A stretch of 64,000 bases of DNA from Arthrobacter sp. fls2-241-R2A-200 (lineage in GTDB: Bacteria > Actinomycetota > Actinomycetes > Actinomycetales > Micrococcaceae): the NCBI RefSeq assembly GCF_030209745.1, contig NZ_JARVRJ010000010.1:124001-188000 (forward strand), in the 5' to 3' direction. Made by a program: the position numbers and the translations under genes. A model generated the notes under the pieces. That model was not told where the DNA came from. It ran no database searches and saw only the letters and a list, made by a program, of their open reading frames with translations. Position 1 is the stretch's first letter, and each line of letters opens with the position of its first letter. Shown here one piece after another: positions 36,342 through 44,939 of the stretch.

Positions 36342-37739
36342 CTAGTCTCCGCGGGCACCAAAAACGATTTCGTCCCAGCTGGGAATGCTTGAGCGTTTAG
36401 GCCGGGACGGTTGCCGCTCCGCGGAAACATCTGGCTCTTTATGCTTGGCAGGGGCCTTTGAATCCGGTGTGTCTGAGCTTGGTGTCTCTGAGCTTGGTGG
36501 CTCGGGGTCGGCGGCTTTTGTCCCTTGAACCTTGGTCCCTTGAATCTGTATCTCGGCAGTGTGCGTGTCAGCATGGTCGGTATCGGATGGATCCACAGCT
36601 GAGGCTCCATCACCGCCGCTGCCGAGAAGCTCATCCAGGCCGGCGGGCTTCCGTGCGCCCGGCCCCGAGACTGTCCGCAGGGGACTGGCCACCACCGTGA
36701 TTTCCCGCGTGTCCGTGCTGACGCCCTCATGGAGCCGCAAGGAAGCGTCGCCGTCGTCGCCCGTGTCTGTGTGCATCGGCGCCAAGCTGAGCCGCGAAAG
36801 TATCGAGGGCCTGCCGTCCCTGCGGGAGCGCGTGGCAGGCGTCGGATCGGTCTCCGGGTCCGCGCTGGCGGGTTCCTCGATTGCGTCGACGTCCTCGGGC
36901 CTCGGGTGGGCAGCGGGAACATTGGTCAAGAGGACCGCTAAGGCGTCGTCCGCCTCTTCGTCCACGCCCAATCGCTGGCCGCGCCGGGAACGCAGCATCT
37001 CCAGCAGGCTGTCCGAGTCCTTGGCTGACGTGCGCGCAGCGGTCTCGGCGTCGGTTTCGAAGTCGAAGGGCCGATCGGACACGGCGGTGAGGCGCCGTGC
37101 AGGCACTGGGCCGTCCAAGGGCTCGAGTTCGCTCAACTGCTGGGCCCAGCGGTTGGCGTTCTGCAGGGATTTCCGTTGCGGACTGAACGTCCACATAGCC
37201 GGTGGCTCCTCGCCGATGCTGCCCTGGGCGCCCGGAATGGTTTCGAAGCGCGCCACGACCGTCCACGTACCGTCAGCGCGACGCCAAGAGTCCCACTCCA
37301 CCGTTGAGGAATCGATGCCGTGCGCTGCGAGCCGGTGGTTCACCATCTCGCCGAGGCTCGCCGGGTTGTCGCCGAACGCCGAACGGTAGACGTCGTGGCC
37401 GGGGACAGGAGAAGCGATCTCGATATTGCGTGCCTGCCGAGCCACATATTCACGTTCGGCAAGGACGGGACCTTCATACCGTTGCACGCTGGCAAGCGGC
37501 AGTCCCGAGAGTTCAGCGACTTCTGCGGCGGTTGCTCCGCCGCGGATCCGCGCCTGGATGTCCCGTGGTGACATGGCGATGGGGGAGTTGGCGGCTCGTG
37601 CCGCCACTTGGGCGGGGGTCCGGCTGGTGGCAGCCCTCAGGGCCTCGTCGATCGGAAGCTGGAACATCGCACCGCCGGGTCCGCTGAGAAGCAGATGGCC
37701 GCCGTCGTCGTGGACGCCTACCAGTCGTAGATCCTGCAT
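36342..37739 (-). CDS. sepH: septation protein SepH
   Basis: The protein is 465 aa. The N-terminal DUF3071 domain is clear: MQDLRLVGVHDDGGHLLLSG at the start, then a helix-turn-helix-like MSPRDIQARIRGGATAAEVAELSG, and SPVPGHDVYRSAFGD. The C-terminal half is a long, low-complexity region rich in Ser, Asp and Pro. In Streptomyces and Mycobacterium SepH stimulates FtsZ assembly at the septum. ATG 37739 is chosen because GGAGG lies five bases upstream. The gene is divergent from the DUF4193 gene. Confidence 0.92.
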   Translation of the reverse strand: MQDLRLVGVHDDGGHLLLSGPGGAMFQLPIDEALRAATSRTPAQVAARAANSPIAMSPRDIQARIRGGATAAEVAELSGLPLASVQRYEGPVLAEREYVARQARNIEIASPVPGHDVYRSAFGDNPASLGEMVNHRLAAHGIDSSTVEWDSWRRADGTWTVVARFETIPGAQGSIGEEPPAMWTFSPQRKSLQNANRWAQQLSELEPLDGPVPARRLTAVSDRPFDFETDAETAARTSAKDSDSLLEMLRSRRGQRLGVDEEADDALAVLLTNVPAAHPRPEDVDAIEEPASADPETDPTPATRSRRDGRPSILSRLSLAPMHTDTGDDGDASLRLHEGVSTDTREITVVASPLRTVSGPGARKPAGLDELLGSGGDGASAVDPSDTDHADTHTAEIQIQGTKVQGTKAADPEPPSSETPSSDTPDSKAPAKHKEPDVSAERQPSRPKRSSIPSWDEIVFGARGD

Positions 37740-38068
37740 AACACCCTCCACCACATGGCATAACTGACATTCGAAACTCTGCCACCCACGCGGGCCTTTT
37801 CCTATTAGGACAAGGGGCGTGCCGTGATATTCCGGCAAAACATCCGGGTTAATATCTTGGCTGGCGTCCGGCTGGCGTTGTGGCGAAGGTCCGCCTGAAG
37901 AAGTGAGGCCCTGGCGAAGCTCTGGACTTTTGCGGTACGGCGGAGGAAAATCTGGCCGGTATCGGGCACAAATCCGCGTACCCCGGCGTTGGACCCGTAC
38001 ACCGGAAACAAAGGTTTTGCGCCAGTCCGGCAATCTATCCATTGCAGGTTCGGAGGACGAAAAAGACG
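37740..38068. other. 329-bp divergent intergenic region sepH / DUF4193
   Basis: No gene is supported here. The sepH frame stays open upstream of its start but lacks a conserved look. A promoter for DUF4193 is not obvious; GTTCGGAGGA lies close upstream of its ATG. Confidence 0.5.
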
Positions 38069-38368
38069 ATGGCCACGGATTACGATGCCCCTCGGAAAAC
38101 TGAGGAAGACGTCAGCGAAGACTCCATTGAGGAGCTCAAGACGCGCCAGCCAGGGAGTCAGTCCTCAGCGGTGGACGTGGACGAAGCAGATTTAGCTGAT
38201 GCTTTCGAGTTGCCGGGAGCCGATCTCTCCGGAGAAGAGCTCCTCATCCAGGTTACGCCGCCCCAAGCTGACGAATTCACGTGCTTCAACTGTTTCCTGG
38301 TCAAGCACAGATCGCAGATTGCGGCAGAGCGGGATGGCCACCTGTACTGCACCGAATGCGAAAGCTAG
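38069..38368 (+). CDS. DUF4193 family small acidic zinc-finger-like protein
   Basis: The protein is 99 aa and acidic in its first two-thirds. It ends with FTCFNCFLVKHRSQIA and LYCTECES, which make two CxxC pairs likely to bind zinc. This is the conserved actinobacterial DUF4193 pattern. The function is unknown. ATG 38069 is preceded by GGAGGA. Confidence 0.92.
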   Translation: MATDYDAPRKTEEDVSEDSIEELKTRQPGSQSSAVDVDEADLADAFELPGADLSGEELLIQVTPPQADEFTCFNCFLVKHRSQIAAERDGHLYCTECES

Positions 38369-38380
38369 ATTGGGCGAGCG

Positions 38381-38878
38381 TCAGGCTCTGGGGGAGGTCA
38401 ACGCAGAAACAAGTGCGTCCGGCCTTCGGGTGGACGTCAGCCAGTACGGGGTGCGGTCCGCAGGGTCGGTGATCTCGATCTTGACCACAGGGTCCACCCA
38501 TCCTCGGAAGCACATGTAGGCGAGGCCGTTCAGGCGTGTGCCGCGCTCGGCGGAAGCATCGCTTTTTTCGAAGCCCTCCACGGTGCCCACGAACTCGCGG
38601 TCGATGGTTGCGCGTCCCACGCGGAGGGTGTCTTGGGTGACCGAGATGGTGGGCGTTGAGAGCAGCAGCATGGTTGTCATGAGCGCAAAAAGGACAAGGG
38701 CCGCAATGATGGCAGCGGCCGTGCTGATGGGTCCGAACATCAAGAGTCCTGCACTCGACAGCCCTACCACCACAATCCAGATCCACGCCGACGGCCACAG
38801 CTTCTCTGTATAGATGGGCTGGGAGGATGAGGCGGTGTTTCCGGCGGGCATGGAGGCGGAAGGGTCAGGCGTAGGCAT
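38381..38878 (-). CDS. DUF3093 family membrane protein
   Basis: The protein is 165 aa. It has two adjacent membrane helices (WPSAWIWIVVVGLSSAGLLMF and IIAALVLFALMTTMLLL), then a soluble domain ending with a conserved DPVVKIEITDPADRTPYWL region. This matches actinobacterial DUF3093, which is often next to dut and DUF4193. The function is unknown. It is convergent with DUF4193 and divergent from dut. Confidence 0.9.
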   Translation of the reverse strand: MPTPDPSASMPAGNTASSSQPIYTEKLWPSAWIWIVVVGLSSAGLLMFGPISTAAAIIAALVLFALMTTMLLLSTPTISVTQDTLRVGRATIDREFVGTVEGFEKSDASAERGTRLNGLAYMCFRGWVDPVVKIEITDPADRTPYWLTSTRRPDALVSALTSPRA

Positions 38879-38934
38879 GGATCCAGCTTATCGGTCCACG
38901 CCAAATCGGGACGCCCCGGCGGTGGAGGGCAACG

Positions 38935-38948
38935 TAGAATAAACCACT
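38935..38948 (+). promoter_or_regulatory. -10 element of a probable leaderless dut transcript
   Basis: TAGAAT at 38935-38940 lies eight bases before the GTG start, and no Shine-Dalgarno sequence is present. Confidence 0.45.
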
Positions 38949-39488
38949 GTGAGCAACGAGACCGCAGTACTAAGGACAGAGGCCGGACCCGCGAACGCGG
39001 ATGGCGCGGATACCCCGGCAAGCTATGGGACCCCTACCGTTAACGTCCAGTTGAAAATGCTCGACGACGGCCTTGAAGCGCCGTCGTACGCGCACCCTGG
39101 CGACGCCGGGGCGGACCTGCGCGCACGCGAAGATGTGCACTTGGCCCCGGGCGAGCGGAAGTTGGTTCCAACAGGCGTTTCCATCGCGTTGCCGAATGGC
39201 TTCGTTGCCCTCATCCACCCCCGCTCGGGCTTGGCAACCAAGCACGGCTTGACCGTGGTCAACGCACCGGGAACGGTGGACGCCGGGTACCGCGGGGAGA
39301 TCGCCGTGACCCTCCTCAATACGGACACAACCCAGCCCATAGAGCTCAAGCGCGGCGATAGAATTGCACAGATGGTGATTCAGCGCGTGGAGTATGCACA
39401 GTTCGTCAACGTCGACCAGTTGTCCGATTCCATACGCGGTACCGGCGGCTTCGGTTCCACAGGCGGCTTCACCACACCACAGGCGTAA
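38949..39488 (+). CDS. dut: deoxyuridine 5'-triphosphate nucleotidohydrolase
   Basis: The protein is 179 aa. All five dUTPase motifs are present: AGADLRA; HPRSGLATKHG; NAPGTVDAGYRGEI; RIAQMVI; and the C-terminal RGTGGFGSTGG. It hydrolyses dUTP to dUMP, keeping uracil out of DNA and feeding thymidylate synthesis. It has about 25 extra residues at the N-terminus compared with compact dUTPases. It starts with GTG. Confidence 0.97.
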   Translation: MSNETAVLRTEAGPANADGADTPASYGTPTVNVQLKMLDDGLEAPSYAHPGDAGADLRAREDVHLAPGERKLVPTGVSIALPNGFVALIHPRSGLATKHGLTVVNAPGTVDAGYRGEIAVTLLNTDTTQPIELKRGDRIAQMVIQRVEYAQFVNVDQLSDSIRGTGGFGSTGGFTTPQA

Positions 39489-39508
39489 ATAGTCCACCCT
39501 CACGGCGG

Positions 39509-39533
39509 GCGGCACCCATGAAAGGGATGCCGC
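39509..39533 (+). terminator. weak hairpin after dut
   Basis: GCGGCA pairs with TGCCGC around CCCATGAAAGGGA, in which CCC and GGG can also pair. No T-run follows. Confidence 0.4.
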
Positions 39534-39597
39534 ATTGCCGTTGTTGACTGTGGTTGCGGTTTACTTGGGGACAGACCACTACTAAGGAGAAAACCCG

Positions 39598-40344
39598 ATG
39601 CTTTTTGGGCGCGGCAAGAAGTCCAAGGCCGAGAAGACCGGTACCGCTGGAACGCTCGGCGAATCCGACTCCGCTGAAGTACAAAGTTCCGGGGCTGCCG
39701 GGACAGCAGCCAAAGGGGACTTCCGGGGGAGCAAGGGTCCTTTGGACATTAGCGAAATCGAGAGCCAGGACGGCTACGTTGACCTTGGGGCGCTGCTAAT
39801 TGCACCGGCCGATGGCCTCCAGTTGCGGCTCGAAGTCGAAGAGGCCACGCAGCGCGTTGTGGCGGTCACCATGGATCTGGGCGGTTCCAGCCTCCAACTC
39901 CAGGCGTTTGCCGCCCCGCGCTCAGAGGGTCTCTGGGACGAGATTCGCGAGCAAATCAGTGAGTCGGTAGCGAGCCAGAGCGGAGAAACCGAAGAAATTT
40001 CGGGGAGCTTCGGACCCGAGTTGGTGGCGAAACTGCCCGCAGAAGCCACAGATGGAAGCCGGGGTTTCCGCGCGGCCCGATTCATCGGCGTCGACGGTCC
40101 CCGTTGGTTCCTTCGGGGCGTTCTGGGCGGGGAGGCTGCGTTGAATCGCGAGGCCGCGGCCGACCTGGAGGAGTTGTTCCGGCGCGTAGTGGTGGTTCGC
40201 GGTGAAAGCCCGATGCCGCCGCGGGAACTCCTGCAGCTGCGGGTACCCAAGGATGCTGCCGTTCCAGGACAGGCAGGCGCCCCCGCCGGTGAGGCCGCGA
40301 TGCACCAGCCCGAACGAGGACCGGAGATCACCCAGATTGGCTGA
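39598..40344 (+). CDS. DUF3710 family protein
   Basis: The protein is 248 aa. The conserved core begins FRGSKGPLDISEIESQDGYVDLGALLI and continues with LQLRLEVEEATQRVVAVTM and GPRWFLRGVLGGEAAL. This is the DUF3710 pattern found beside dut in Actinobacteria. AAGGAG lies eight bases upstream of the ATG. The function is unknown. The downstream OB-fold gene overlaps its end by eight bases. Confidence 0.92.
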   Translation: MLFGRGKKSKAEKTGTAGTLGESDSAEVQSSGAAGTAAKGDFRGSKGPLDISEIESQDGYVDLGALLIAPADGLQLRLEVEEATQRVVAVTMDLGGSSLQLQAFAAPRSEGLWDEIREQISESVASQSGETEEISGSFGPELVAKLPAEATDGSRGFRAARFIGVDGPRWFLRGVLGGEAALNREAAADLEELFRRVVVVRGESPMPPRELLQLRVPKDAAVPGQAGAPAGEAAMHQPERGPEITQIG

Positions 40345-40696
40345 CGCGACGGCAGGGAATGGATCCCTCCAGCAGCAAGGGCATGGAGTCAAGGACCTCC
40401 CTGCCCGTGGCCGGGCAGAATGCTACGGATTCGTCGATTCGGTGACACATCAACCACCCAGCCCGCAGCCTTTCTTTTCTGCGCTGGTAGTCGACCACGT
40501 CCAGACCGGATCCCCGGCAGCCGGCGGCGCCAGAAAGCCAAATCCACGGCTACGCGTCATTTGGCTTGGCCGGGATCGGGTGCCGGGCATCAAGGCCGGG
40601 GTGGAGGTCCATCTCAAAGGCATGGTCACCGAGGTCGAAGGTCTTCCGGCCATGTTCAATCCCCGTTACGAGATACTTTCCACCCAGGAGCACTAA
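40337..40696 (+). CDS. OB-fold nucleic-acid-binding protein
   Basis: The protein is about 119 aa. The conserved region GRAECYGFVDSVTHQP, LRVIWLGRDRVPGIKAG and HLKGMVTEVEGLPAMFNPRYEIL is a compact OB fold like those following dut and DUF3710 in related genomes. No ATG or GTG fits; the TTG at 40337, with GGAG ten bases upstream and an eight-base overlap with DUF3710, is the best start. It is likely a single-stranded nucleic-acid binder, by fold only. Confidence 0.78.
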   Translation: MADATAGNGSLQQQGHGVKDLPARGRAECYGFVDSVTHQPPSPQPFFSALVVDHVQTGSPAAGGARKPNPRLRVIWLGRDRVPGIKAGVEVHLKGMVTEVEGLPAMFNPRYEILSTQEH

Positions 40697-40700
40697 AAAC

Positions 40701-41462
40701 GTGGCCAACGGATCAGAACCGACAGACCCAGCCAACCCAACAGGTGCCCCGAACCCAGCGGTGGTTCCCCCAACGACTGGGCCAACGATGTCCGAATTGG
40801 CTGCCGGGTACGCCGAGCGGGCCGGTATCCAGCGGAACAGCTCAGGGCACGTAGACATGCTGAAGTCCGCCGGCGGAGTGCAAGGCATCGCCGAGAGCAT
40901 CCTGCCGGGGCTTGTTTTCCTCGTGGCATTCACCATGTCCAGGGACCTGACAGTGTCGCTGGTGGCTGCCTTGGCTGCTGCCGCAATCTTTACGGTCATC
41001 CGGATCGTCCAGCGACGTCCGCTGACCCAAGCCTTGGCAGGCGTGGTGGGCGTTGGCATCTCGGCGTGGTTGGCCAATACGACAGGCAGGGCTGAGGACT
41101 TTTACGTTCTGGGATTCTTTACCAACGTCGCCTACATAGCTGCAATGGCGTTGTCGGTGGTGGTGAAATGGCCTATCGCCGGACTCCTCTTCGGGTTCGT
41201 CCGCAATGAAGGCTTCGACTGGCGAAAAAATCCAGTGCGCCTCCGGACCTACGCCAACGGCACCTGGATCGTGGTCGCTGTCCTTGCCTTGCGGCTCGTG
41301 GTCCAGGTGCCGTTGTACCTTATGGGTGAGCCAGGGTTGACCGCGTTGGCAACCACACGGATCCTGATGGGTGCTCCGCTGTACATCCTCGGCTTGTGGG
41401 TCGCTTGGCTTGTCACCAAGCCCGCGCCTCAGCCGTCGAAGCCGTCGTCGTCCGCAGCCTGA
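40701..41462 (+). CDS. DUF3159 family membrane protein
   Basis: The protein is 253 aa. A Pro/Thr-rich start is followed by five or six membrane helices, with family marks GGVQGIAESILPGLVFLVAF, RRPLTQALAGVVGVGISAW and KWPIAGLLFGFVRNEGFDWR. This is the DUF3159 pattern, found next to OB-fold and TrkA genes in Actinobacteria. The function is unknown. GTG 40701 has AGGAG ten bases upstream. The last 34 bases overlap the end of the convergent TrkA gene. Confidence 0.9.
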   Translation: MANGSEPTDPANPTGAPNPAVVPPTTGPTMSELAAGYAERAGIQRNSSGHVDMLKSAGGVQGIAESILPGLVFLVAFTMSRDLTVSLVAALAAAAIFTVIRIVQRRPLTQALAGVVGVGISAWLANTTGRAEDFYVLGFFTNVAYIAAMALSVVVKWPIAGLLFGFVRNEGFDWRKNPVRLRTYANGTWIVVAVLALRLVVQVPLYLMGEPGLTALATTRILMGAPLYILGLWVAWLVTKPAPQPSKPSSSAA

Positions 41463-42166
41463 TCGGGTGACTCCTGGTCGTCGTCGCGGGGTCCATGTCC
41501 GGCAACGGAGGCTGGAGACAGCAGGCCCCTGAGGTCGTCTTCGGCGGCAAGGGTGGTCACGAAGAACAGTTCGTCACCGCCGTCGAGAACATCGTCCCGC
41601 GTAGGCGTGATCGGCACGTGGTCCCGCAGGATAGCAACCAAAGTAGCGTCCTCAGGCCATTCGATGGCACCTACCGTGCTGCCGATAATGTGCGAGTCAT
41701 GTGGAACGGTGAATTCCACGATGGACGCCACACCGGTCTGCAGGGTCAGCAGGCGCACGATGTCACCGATCTCAACCGCTTCCTCCACCAAGGCCGTCAT
41801 GAGTTGGGGTGTGTTGACTGCCACGTCGACACCCCAGGAGTCGTTGAACATCCAATCGTTCTTGGGATTGTTGACCCGCCCGACGGTACGGCCTACGCCG
41901 AATTCCGTCTTGGCCAGCAGCGAAACCACGAGGTTGACCTTGTCGTCACCGGTGGCTGAAACCACGACGTCGGCATCCTCCAGTTTCGCGTCCTGCAGGG
42001 TGCTCAACTCGCAGGCGTCTCCAACCAACCAGCGGGCTCCCCGCAAGCCGCTGCGACCAATGACTTCGGGCTTCAGGTCGATCAGGAGAATCTGGTGGTT
42101 GTGGGCCAGGAGCTCACGCGCGATGGACGAGCCGACGCTGCCTGCGCCAACTATGACAACTTTCAC
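41429..42166 (-). CDS. TrkA-type potassium channel/transporter regulatory protein (second copy)
   Basis: The protein is 245 aa. It begins MKVVIVGAGSVGSSIARELL, an RCK Rossmann domain with GxGxxG, and continues with a TrkA-C domain. Such proteins bind NAD(H) or nucleotides and gate potassium uptake. The C-terminus is an Asp-rich tail. It starts with GTG at 42166, one base overlapping the stop of the upstream TrkA gene, so the pair is an operon. A TrkH-type channel is not in this window; the divergent APC/KUP-like permease may be the partner. Confidence 0.92.
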   Translation of the reverse strand: MKVVIVGAGSVGSSIARELLAHNHQILLIDLKPEVIGRSGLRGARWLVGDACELSTLQDAKLEDADVVVSATGDDKVNLVVSLLAKTEFGVGRTVGRVNNPKNDWMFNDSWGVDVAVNTPQLMTALVEEAVEIGDIVRLLTLQTGVASIVEFTVPHDSHIIGSTVGAIEWPEDATLVAILRDHVPITPTRDDVLDGGDELFFVTTLAAEDDLRGLLSPASVAGHGPRDDDQESPDQAADDDGFDG

Positions 42167-42840
42167 TACAACTCCTTGATGGGTGCTTTGGCGAGGATCC
42201 GGCTGATCTCCGTTGTCCGGTCCAGGCTCAGCATCGCGTGGACTGTGTCGCCTTGCTGGTAAGCCGTTCCGGTTTGCGGCAGCATTCCTTCGCCAAACCG
42301 GGTCAGGAACGCGATACGGATACCAGCAGCGGCCTCGATGGAACTGAGGCTGTGCCCGATCCAGCCTTCATGAAGATCGATTTCAGCCAAGACCAAACGT
42401 CCCGACGGCTCCCGGTAATCGCCCGCAAGGTGCTGTTCGGGGAGGATGCGGCGCAGGACTTGGTCAGCGCTCCAGCGGACAGCCGCAACCGTGGGAATGC
42501 CCAGGCGCTGGTAGATTTCGGCCCGTCCGGGATCGTAGATTCGAGCCACCACGTGGCCCACGTGGAAAGTTTCACGGGCGACGCGTGTGGCGAGGATGTT
42601 CGAGTTGTCTCCACTGGAGACCGCAGCGAATGCGTAGGCCTCCTCCACGCCGGCCCTCTTAAGGGTGTCCCGGTCAAATCCTACGCCCGTGACCTTGCGT
42701 CCCGAGAAAGTGTTGCGCAGGCGCCGGAAGGCACGTTCGTCCTGATCGATCACCGCCACGGAATGGCCTGCGTCCTCCAGGGTGTGTGCCAGGGTTGCGC
42801 CAACACGGCCGCAACCCATGATCACGAAGTGAGCCACCAT
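42166..42840 (-). CDS. TrkA-type potassium uptake regulatory protein (first copy)
   Basis: The protein is 224 aa. It begins MVAHFVIMGCGRVGATLAHTLEDAG, an RCK Rossmann domain, with DRDTLKRAGVEEAYAFAAVSSGDNSN after it, and ends in a TrkA-C domain. It forms a two-gene operon with the second TrkA protein. Divergent from the APC permease. Confidence 0.92.
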   Translation of the reverse strand: MVAHFVIMGCGRVGATLAHTLEDAGHSVAVIDQDERAFRRLRNTFSGRKVTGVGFDRDTLKRAGVEEAYAFAAVSSGDNSNILATRVARETFHVGHVVARIYDPGRAEIYQRLGIPTVAAVRWSADQVLRRILPEQHLAGDYREPSGRLVLAEIDLHEGWIGHSLSSIEAAAGIRIAFLTRFGEGMLPQTGTAYQQGDTVHAMLSLDRTTEISRILAKAPIKEL

Positions 42841-42950
42841 GTCTCCTAAAAAGTATCGTCCTGCCGCTTGTGCTGCCGCTTCGTAAGACTTTACCGTCGC
42901 AGTGCCCGTACGGCGGCGACCACCGTCATGACATCGCCGTGGATTCAGAG

Positions 42951-42962
42951 TAGTTTTGCGGG
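42951..42962 (+). promoter_or_regulatory. -10 element of a probable leaderless transcript (APC permease)
   Basis: TAGTTT at 42951-42956 lies six bases before the GTG start, with no Shine-Dalgarno sequence except a short GGGG. Confidence 0.4.
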
Positions 42963-44939
42963 GTGCTGACTATTCTCAACGCCGCAAAGCGGATATTGGT
43001 AGGCAAGCCGGTCCGGAACGACCGCTTGGCCCACACCTTGCTGCCCAAACGCATCGCTTTGCCGATTTTCGCTTCTGACGCCCTTTCCTCAGTGGCCTAT
43101 GCCCCTGATGAAATCCTGCTGACATTGGCGTTGGCCGGGGTGAGCGCCGTGACTATCTCACCGCTGGTCGGCCTCGCCGTCATGGTGGTGTTGCTCACAG
43201 TTGTTGCTTCCTACCGGCAAAACGTCCACGCATATCCCTCCGGCGGCGGGGACTATGAAATCGCGAACGTGAACCTCGGGAAATACGCAGGCCTCACGGT
43301 TGCTGCCGCACTGTTGGTGGACTACGTGCTCACGGTCGCCGTGTCGATGTCATCTGCGGCCGCGTATGTGACAACTGCCATACCGTCGATGCACGGACAG
43401 CAGGCTGTCATCGCCACCGTTGGCGTCGTGGTCCTTGCGTTGGTTAACCTCCGCGGCATTAAAGAAGCGGGTTCGGTGTTCGCCGTTCCTACCTATATCT
43501 TCATGGCTTCCATCCTGGGCATGACCGCCGTCGGTATCTTCCAATTCGTTACCGGGCAGTTGGGGCAGGCTCCGTCGGCTAACTTCACCATCGTCCCGCA
43601 GCAGGGTTTCGACCAAGGCCTGGTAGGGCTGGCCGGTGGATTCCTGCTGTTGCGTGCGTTCTCCTCCGGCGCCGCTGCACTGACCGGCGTCGAGGCCATC
43701 AGCAACGGCGTGCCGAACTTCAAGAAGCCCAAGAGCAAAAACGCGGCTACTACATTGCTGCTGCTCGGTGCCATCGCGGCTGCAATGCTTGCCGGGATAC
43801 TCTTCCTGGCCAACGCCACCAAGGTGCATATCGTCCAGGACCCGGCCACGGAATTCCTCGTTGACGGCAAACCGTTGCCGGACGGCTATGTCCAGAACCC
43901 TGCAATCAGCCAGATCGCCGACACCATATTCGGGGCCGGATCGATTCCTTTCTACATCGTGGTGGCGGCCACGGGCGTCATCCTCGTTTTCGCGTCCAAC
44001 ACTGCGTTCAACGGTTTTCCGGTGTTGGGATCCATCCTCGCCCAAGACGGATACTTGCCCCGGCAACTCCGCACCCGTGGTGACAGGCTTGCTTTCAGTA
44101 ACGGCGTGCTGGCCCTGGCGGCGGGGGCGCTGGTTCTGATCCTGTCGTTCAACGCAGACGTCACCAAACTCATCCAGCTGTACATTGTGGGCGTTTTTAT
44201 CTCCTTCACCGCCAGCCAGCTCGGCATGATCCGGCACTGGGGCCGGCAACTGAAACTGGCCAAGGACAAAGCCGTCCGCCGGCGCATCATCAAATCCCGA
44301 ACCATCAACATGGTCGGTTTCGGCATGACGGCCTTGGTTCTGGCTATTGTCCTGATCACCAAGTTCGAACAGGGTGCATGGATCGCCCTGTTGGCGATGT
44401 TCGTTCTGTTCCTGATCATGTGGAGCATTCGCGCCCACTATGACAACGTGGCCAAGGAACTCGCGGTGGATGAGGACTCCTCACCCAGGGCCCTGCCGAC
44501 ACGCGTCCACGCCGTGCTGCTTGTCTCGCACGTCCGCAAACCCGTACTGCGCGCTTTGGCCTACGCACGGGCCTCACGCCCCTCGCGTTTGGATGCCGTG
44601 ACGGTCGATATCAACCCCGAGGACACGGAACACACCGTCCGTGATTGGGAGAAGCTCGAGATTCCGGTGCCGTTGACGGTCTTGGCCAGTCCGTACCGCG
44701 AGACGGTGACGCCCATCATGGACTACATCAAGAACATGCGGCGCGACTCCCCACGGGACCTGATCGTGGTCTATATCCCTGAATATGTTGTGGGTAAATG
44801 GTGGGAGCAACTTGTCCACAACCAGACGGCCCTGAGAATCAAGACCCGGCTCCACTTCGAGCCCGGTGTGATGGTGGCCAGCGTCCCGTGGCAGTTGAAG
44901 TCCTCCGAAGAAGCAAAGGCACTGCAGGATACCAAATGA
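42963..44939 (+). CDS. APC superfamily permease
   Basis: The protein is 658 aa, with about twelve membrane helices over the first 490 residues and a 165-residue cytosolic C-terminal domain. Marks include LPIFASDALSSVAYAPDEILL, YPSGGGDYEIANVNLG and ALTGVEAISNGVPNFKKPKSKNAATTL, typical of actinobacterial APC amino acid or potassium permeases. Position opposite two TrkA genes suggests potassium or another cation-linked substrate, but this is inference. Its TGA overlaps the ATG of the next gene. Confidence 0.9.
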   Translation: MLTILNAAKRILVGKPVRNDRLAHTLLPKRIALPIFASDALSSVAYAPDEILLTLALAGVSAVTISPLVGLAVMVVLLTVVASYRQNVHAYPSGGGDYEIANVNLGKYAGLTVAAALLVDYVLTVAVSMSSAAAYVTTAIPSMHGQQAVIATVGVVVLALVNLRGIKEAGSVFAVPTYIFMASILGMTAVGIFQFVTGQLGQAPSANFTIVPQQGFDQGLVGLAGGFLLLRAFSSGAAALTGVEAISNGVPNFKKPKSKNAATTLLLLGAIAAAMLAGILFLANATKVHIVQDPATEFLVDGKPLPDGYVQNPAISQIADTIFGAGSIPFYIVVAATGVILVFASNTAFNGFPVLGSILAQDGYLPRQLRTRGDRLAFSNGVLALAAGALVLILSFNADVTKLIQLYIVGVFISFTASQLGMIRHWGRQLKLAKDKAVRRRIIKSRTINMVGFGMTALVLAIVLITKFEQGAWIALLAMFVLFLIMWSIRAHYDNVAKELAVDEDSSPRALPTRVHAVLLVSHVRKPVLRALAYARASRPSRLDAVTVDINPEDTEHTVRDWEKLEIPVPLTVLASPYRETVTPIMDYIKNMRRDSPRDLIVVYIPEYVVGKWWEQLVHNQTALRIKTRLHFEPGVMVASVPWQLKSSEEAKALQDTK

